9,068 nt of DNA, taken from an uncultured Hyphomicrobiales bacterium. Its GTDB lineage: Bacteria; Pseudomonadota; Alphaproteobacteria; Rhizobiales; CAJQND01. The translations under genes were made by a program, and so were the position numbers. Below are positions 6,745 through 9,068 of the stretch, piece after piece. The stretch lies in NCBI GenBank assembly GCA_905479595.1, contig CAJQND010000117.1, forward strand, positions 1 to 9,068. The letters run 5' to 3'. Position 1 is the first letter of the stretch; every line of letters starts with the position of its first letter. The notes under the pieces are model-generated. The model saw nothing but the letters and a program-made list of their open reading frames with translations. It did not search any database and was not told where the DNA came from.

Positions 6745-8463
6745 TTGAAAGCAGCACTTAAAATATTCTTTGCAGCGCCGTTGGTCGTGGCGCAGAGGAA
6801 TTTTATCATTGTCCTGCTTGTGCTCGCCAGCGTGCTGGAAGGCATTGGGCTGGCGGCGATGTTCCCGGTTCTGGTCATGGCCACTGGCGAAATGAGCGGT
6901 AAATCGCCAGCATTCGCCGAGAAGGCATTTGAGTTTCTGGCAGGTTGGGGAATTATCCCGTCTTTCTCGTCCGTTTTCATGGTGATGGTCATTGCCATGG
7001 TGGCCAAGGAAATCATCACCTTTCTTGCCCAACGTTATAATGGATATGTGTTCGCGGAGATGATGTCGCGGACCAGACTGCAGCTGATCGATGCCTATCT
7101 CGACGCGGAATGGAATTACTTCTCAAGCGAACCTCTCGCCAACTTCACCACAGCAATCACCAATTTTGCCACAATGACCACCCAGGCTTTCATTGAGTCT
7201 GGTAAGTTGCTGGCGCTGCTGTTTCGCACCAGTATTTATTTCATTGTGGCGATCACCATCTCCTGGAAAGTAGCGCTGTTTTCGATATGCTGCGGGATTA
7301 TCGGGTTTACGGCCCTGAATCCCTTGGTGAAGATAATTCGCGACAATACGATAAGAAGGGTTGGGTTGCTGGGGGCGCTTAACCGCAGCCTGATCAGTAT
7401 TTTCTCCGGAATTAAACCGCTGAAAGCCATGTCGCGGCAGGGTTTCACCCGGGCTGGGTTGGTTGAGCATGTGCATGGTCTGGAGCAGGTGTTCAAGGTT
7501 GGAGTGGTCGCGACCGAGGGTCTAACCAGGCTGCAACGGCTTTTCGAGATTACCGTTTTGAGTTGCGGGTTTTATTTCGCGATCATGGTTTGGCAAATTC
7601 CGGTTGTCGAATTTGTGTTTGTTGGCGTCTTGATGCTGCATGTTTTGAAAAGCTTTGGCAGAGTGCAGCAAGCGGTTAAAGGGGTGATGGAAAAGGAGGC
7701 ATTCTATAATGCCTTTTTCGACCTTATTTCAAAAGCCAACGCTTCAAAGGAACTTATTACCGGCACGGAAATTCCGGATATTAAACGCGGAATTACTGTT
7801 TCAAATGCGAGCTTCTCATTCGGCGAAAAAAAAATCCTTGCCGATACAGAAGTGTTCGTTCCTGCAAATCAACTCACCGTTGTGTCCGGTCCGTCTGGTG
7901 CCGGCAAAAGCACCTTGGTGGATATGCTGCTTGGGTTGCAACGACCAGAAAACGGGCAGGTATTGATCGATGGCGTGCCTATTCCCGACATCAATCTTCA
8001 TGAATGGCGCAAGCGCGTTGGATATGTCTCCCAGGACCTGGTCCTCCTGAACGGTACCATACGCAGCAATATTTGCCTGAATGCACCCGGCATTAGCGAT
8101 GACGATATCTGGCGGGCTTTGCGCCTGGCGGAAGCTGATGATTTTGTCCAGAAGTCTGCAGATGGATTGGAAACCGAAGTTGGCGAACGCGGTGGCCAGC
8201 TATCCGGCGGGCAGCGCCAACGCCTGTCGATTGCAAGAGCTCTTGTGCACCGGCCCAGTATTCTTGTTCTGGATGAAGCGACCAGCGCATTGGACGCAGA
8301 AGTTGAAGAAAAGATTTGCAAGAATATTTCGGGCTTAAAAGACGATACCACGATCATTTCGATTACCCATCGCCCGGCGTGGCTGCAATATGCAGATGTG
8401 GTTTTTCATGCATCTGAAACCAAAGTTACCCAGGAAAATGCAATTGCCCGGGCGGGTGAGTAA
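6745..8463 (+). CDS. ABC half-transporter, MsbA/PglK-type exporter
   Basis: This is a fused membrane-ATPase half-transporter of 572 residues, expected to work as a homodimer that flips or exports a lipid or lipid-linked substrate across the inner membrane. The N-terminal half has about six hydrophobic segments (roughly 19-46, 74-97, 152-172, 173-196, 266-284, 288-304); LEGIGLAAMFPVL (31-43) is the kind of first-helix sequence seen in PglK-like and related exporters. The ATPase domain (about 348-560) is complete: Walker A GPSGAGKST (382-390), Q-loop Gln430 in GYVSQD, signature LSGGQRQR (486-493), Walker B ILVLDE (506-511) and switch His542. The start is TTG at 6745: an in-frame stop at 6718 leaves no ATG or GTG upstream, and a G-rich GGGCGGGA (6733-6740) sits just before it. 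The gap to the cytidylyltransferase is 44 nt. The substrate is not readable from the sequence; context suggests a glycerol-phosphate-modified glycolipid. Confidence 0.88.
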   Translation: MKAALKIFFAAPLVVAQRNFIIVLLVLASVLEGIGLAAMFPVLVMATGEMSGKSPAFAEKAFEFLAGWGIIPSFSSVFMVMVIAMVAKEIITFLAQRYNGYVFAEMMSRTRLQLIDAYLDAEWNYFSSEPLANFTTAITNFATMTTQAFIESGKLLALLFRTSIYFIVAITISWKVALFSICCGIIGFTALNPLVKIIRDNTIRRVGLLGALNRSLISIFSGIKPLKAMSRQGFTRAGLVEHVHGLEQVFKVGVVATEGLTRLQRLFEITVLSCGFYFAIMVWQIPVVEFVFVGVLMLHVLKSFGRVQQAVKGVMEKEAFYNAFFDLISKANASKELITGTEIPDIKRGITVSNASFSFGEKKILADTEVFVPANQLTVVSGPSGAGKSTLVDMLLGLQRPENGQVLIDGVPIPDINLHEWRKRVGYVSQDLVLLNGTIRSNICLNAPGISDDDIWRALRLAEADDFVQKSADGLETEVGERGGQLSGGQRQRLSIARALVHRPSILVLDEATSALDAEVEEKICKNISGLKDDTTIISITHRPAWLQYADVVFHASETKVTQENAIARAGE

Positions 8464-8505
8464 ATTCTACCCTGCGAACGCCTTCATAGTTGATATAGTC
8501 CACCC

Positions 8506-9068
8506 ATGAATTGGGCAGAGCAGGGATTTGTGATTTCCGCACGTCCGCACGGGGAAACCAGTGCGGTCCTGGAACTGTTCACCCGCAAGCATGGCCGATT
8601 TATGGGGTTGGTGCGTGGTGGCCGGGGGCGGCGCATGCGCCCGGTGCTTCAAACCGGTAACTTGCTTGAGGCGCAATGGCGGGCCCGGCTGGCAGAGCAT
8701 CTGGGGACATTCAGCGTCGAAGCCATTGAAATGAACGCTGCACGGTTGATCGATGATCCGTTCCGCCTGGCTGGCCTTACATCCCTGGCATCGCTCACCC
8801 AGCTTGTGCCGGAACGCGAGCCCCATGAACGGTTGTTTGATGCGTTTGAGATCGTGCTGGGCGCTTTGCAGGAAAGCGATCACTGGCCAGCGCTATTGGT
8901 TCGCTGGGAGCTGGGTTTGCTGGAAGAACTGGGATTTGGACTGGATCTCGCGACATGCGCAGCGACCGGCGCAAGCGATGACCTCATCTATGTTTCGCCA
9001 AAAACCGGGCGCGCAGTGTCTGCGTCTGCCGGAGCCCCTTATCACGATAAATTACTTGCCTTGCCGGG
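8506..9068 (+). CDS. recO: DNA repair protein RecO (3' end cut by window)
   Basis: RecO works with RecR and RecF to load RecA onto SSB-coated single-stranded DNA in gap repair. The frame is open from ATG 8506 to the window end, giving 187 complete codons. The N-terminus MNWAEQGFVISARPHGETSAVLELFTRK is of the usual alphaproteobacterial RecO type, continuing through GRFMGLVRGGRGRRMRPVLQ (the OB-fold part, roughly residues 1-80). The helical part follows, with LVPEREPH, LGLLEELGFGLDL and CAATGASDDLIYVSPKTGRAVS. About a quarter of the protein is expected beyond the window. No clear Shine-Dalgarno precedes the ATG. The start lies 42 nt after the ABC gene with no terminator between, so recO is probably transcribed with the inserted block or from a promoter inside it. 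Confidence 0.93.
   Translation, partial: MNWAEQGFVISARPHGETSAVLELFTRKHGRFMGLVRGGRGRRMRPVLQTGNLLEAQWRARLAEHLGTFSVEAIEMNAARLIDDPFRLAGLTSLASLTQLVPEREPHERLFDAFEIVLGALQESDHWPALLVRWELGLLEELGFGLDLATCAATGASDDLIYVSPKTGRAVSASAGAPYHDKLLALP

Noticed and set aside
5009..8505. Insertion by a transposon or integrase
   Set aside because: No transposase, integrase, tRNA or convincing flanking direct repeats were visible at either edge.
8467..8883. 138-codon minus-strand frame opposite recO
   Set aside because: The plus-strand frame encodes a clear RecO; the antisense frame shows no family pattern.

Overview
All supported genes lie on the + strand. They form a classic alphaproteobacterial housekeeping run: pyrE (5' end cut), a DUF2062 membrane protein, pdxJ, acpS, lepB, rnc, era and recO (3' end cut). 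The protein styles (PyrE with EDIVTTGLSSRE, the DUF2062 neighbour, the RecO sequence) and this gene order point to an alphaproteobacterium. A Hyphomicrobiales/Rhodobiaceae-like relative is plausible, but I cannot name a genus from the sequence alone. Base composition is moderate rather than GC-rich.

Region 1 (1-2471) holds pyrimidine synthesis (PyrE), a small membrane protein, pyridoxine 5'-phosphate synthesis (PdxJ) and holo-ACP synthase (AcpS). pdxJ and acpS overlap by ATGA. Region 2 (2591-5008) is lepB-rnc-era, coupling signal-peptide removal, rRNA processing and 30S maturation; rnc and era overlap by GTGA. A 119-nt gap with a compact hairpin separates acpS from lepB.

Region 3 (5009-8463) is the accessory part. 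In the usual layout era is followed directly by recO. Here three same-strand genes are inserted: a LicD/fukutin-type phosphotransferase with nucleotidyltransferase fold, a TagD-type glycerol-3-phosphate cytidylyltransferase (CDP-glycerol synthase), and an MsbA/PglK-type ABC half-exporter. They are preceded by a 285-nt non-coding stretch. Together they read as a minimal module: make CDP-glycerol, transfer glycerol phosphate to a glycan or lipid-linked acceptor, and flip or export the product across the inner membrane. This would be a teichoic-acid-like or fukutin-like decoration in a Gram-negative. The functional assignment is inference from family membership and adjacency. No glycosyltransferase or acceptor gene is present in the window.

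Region 4 (8506-end) is recO, only 42 nt behind the ABC gene, with its C-terminal part outside the window. No tRNA, rRNA, CRISPR, IS element or convincing intrinsic terminator was found.
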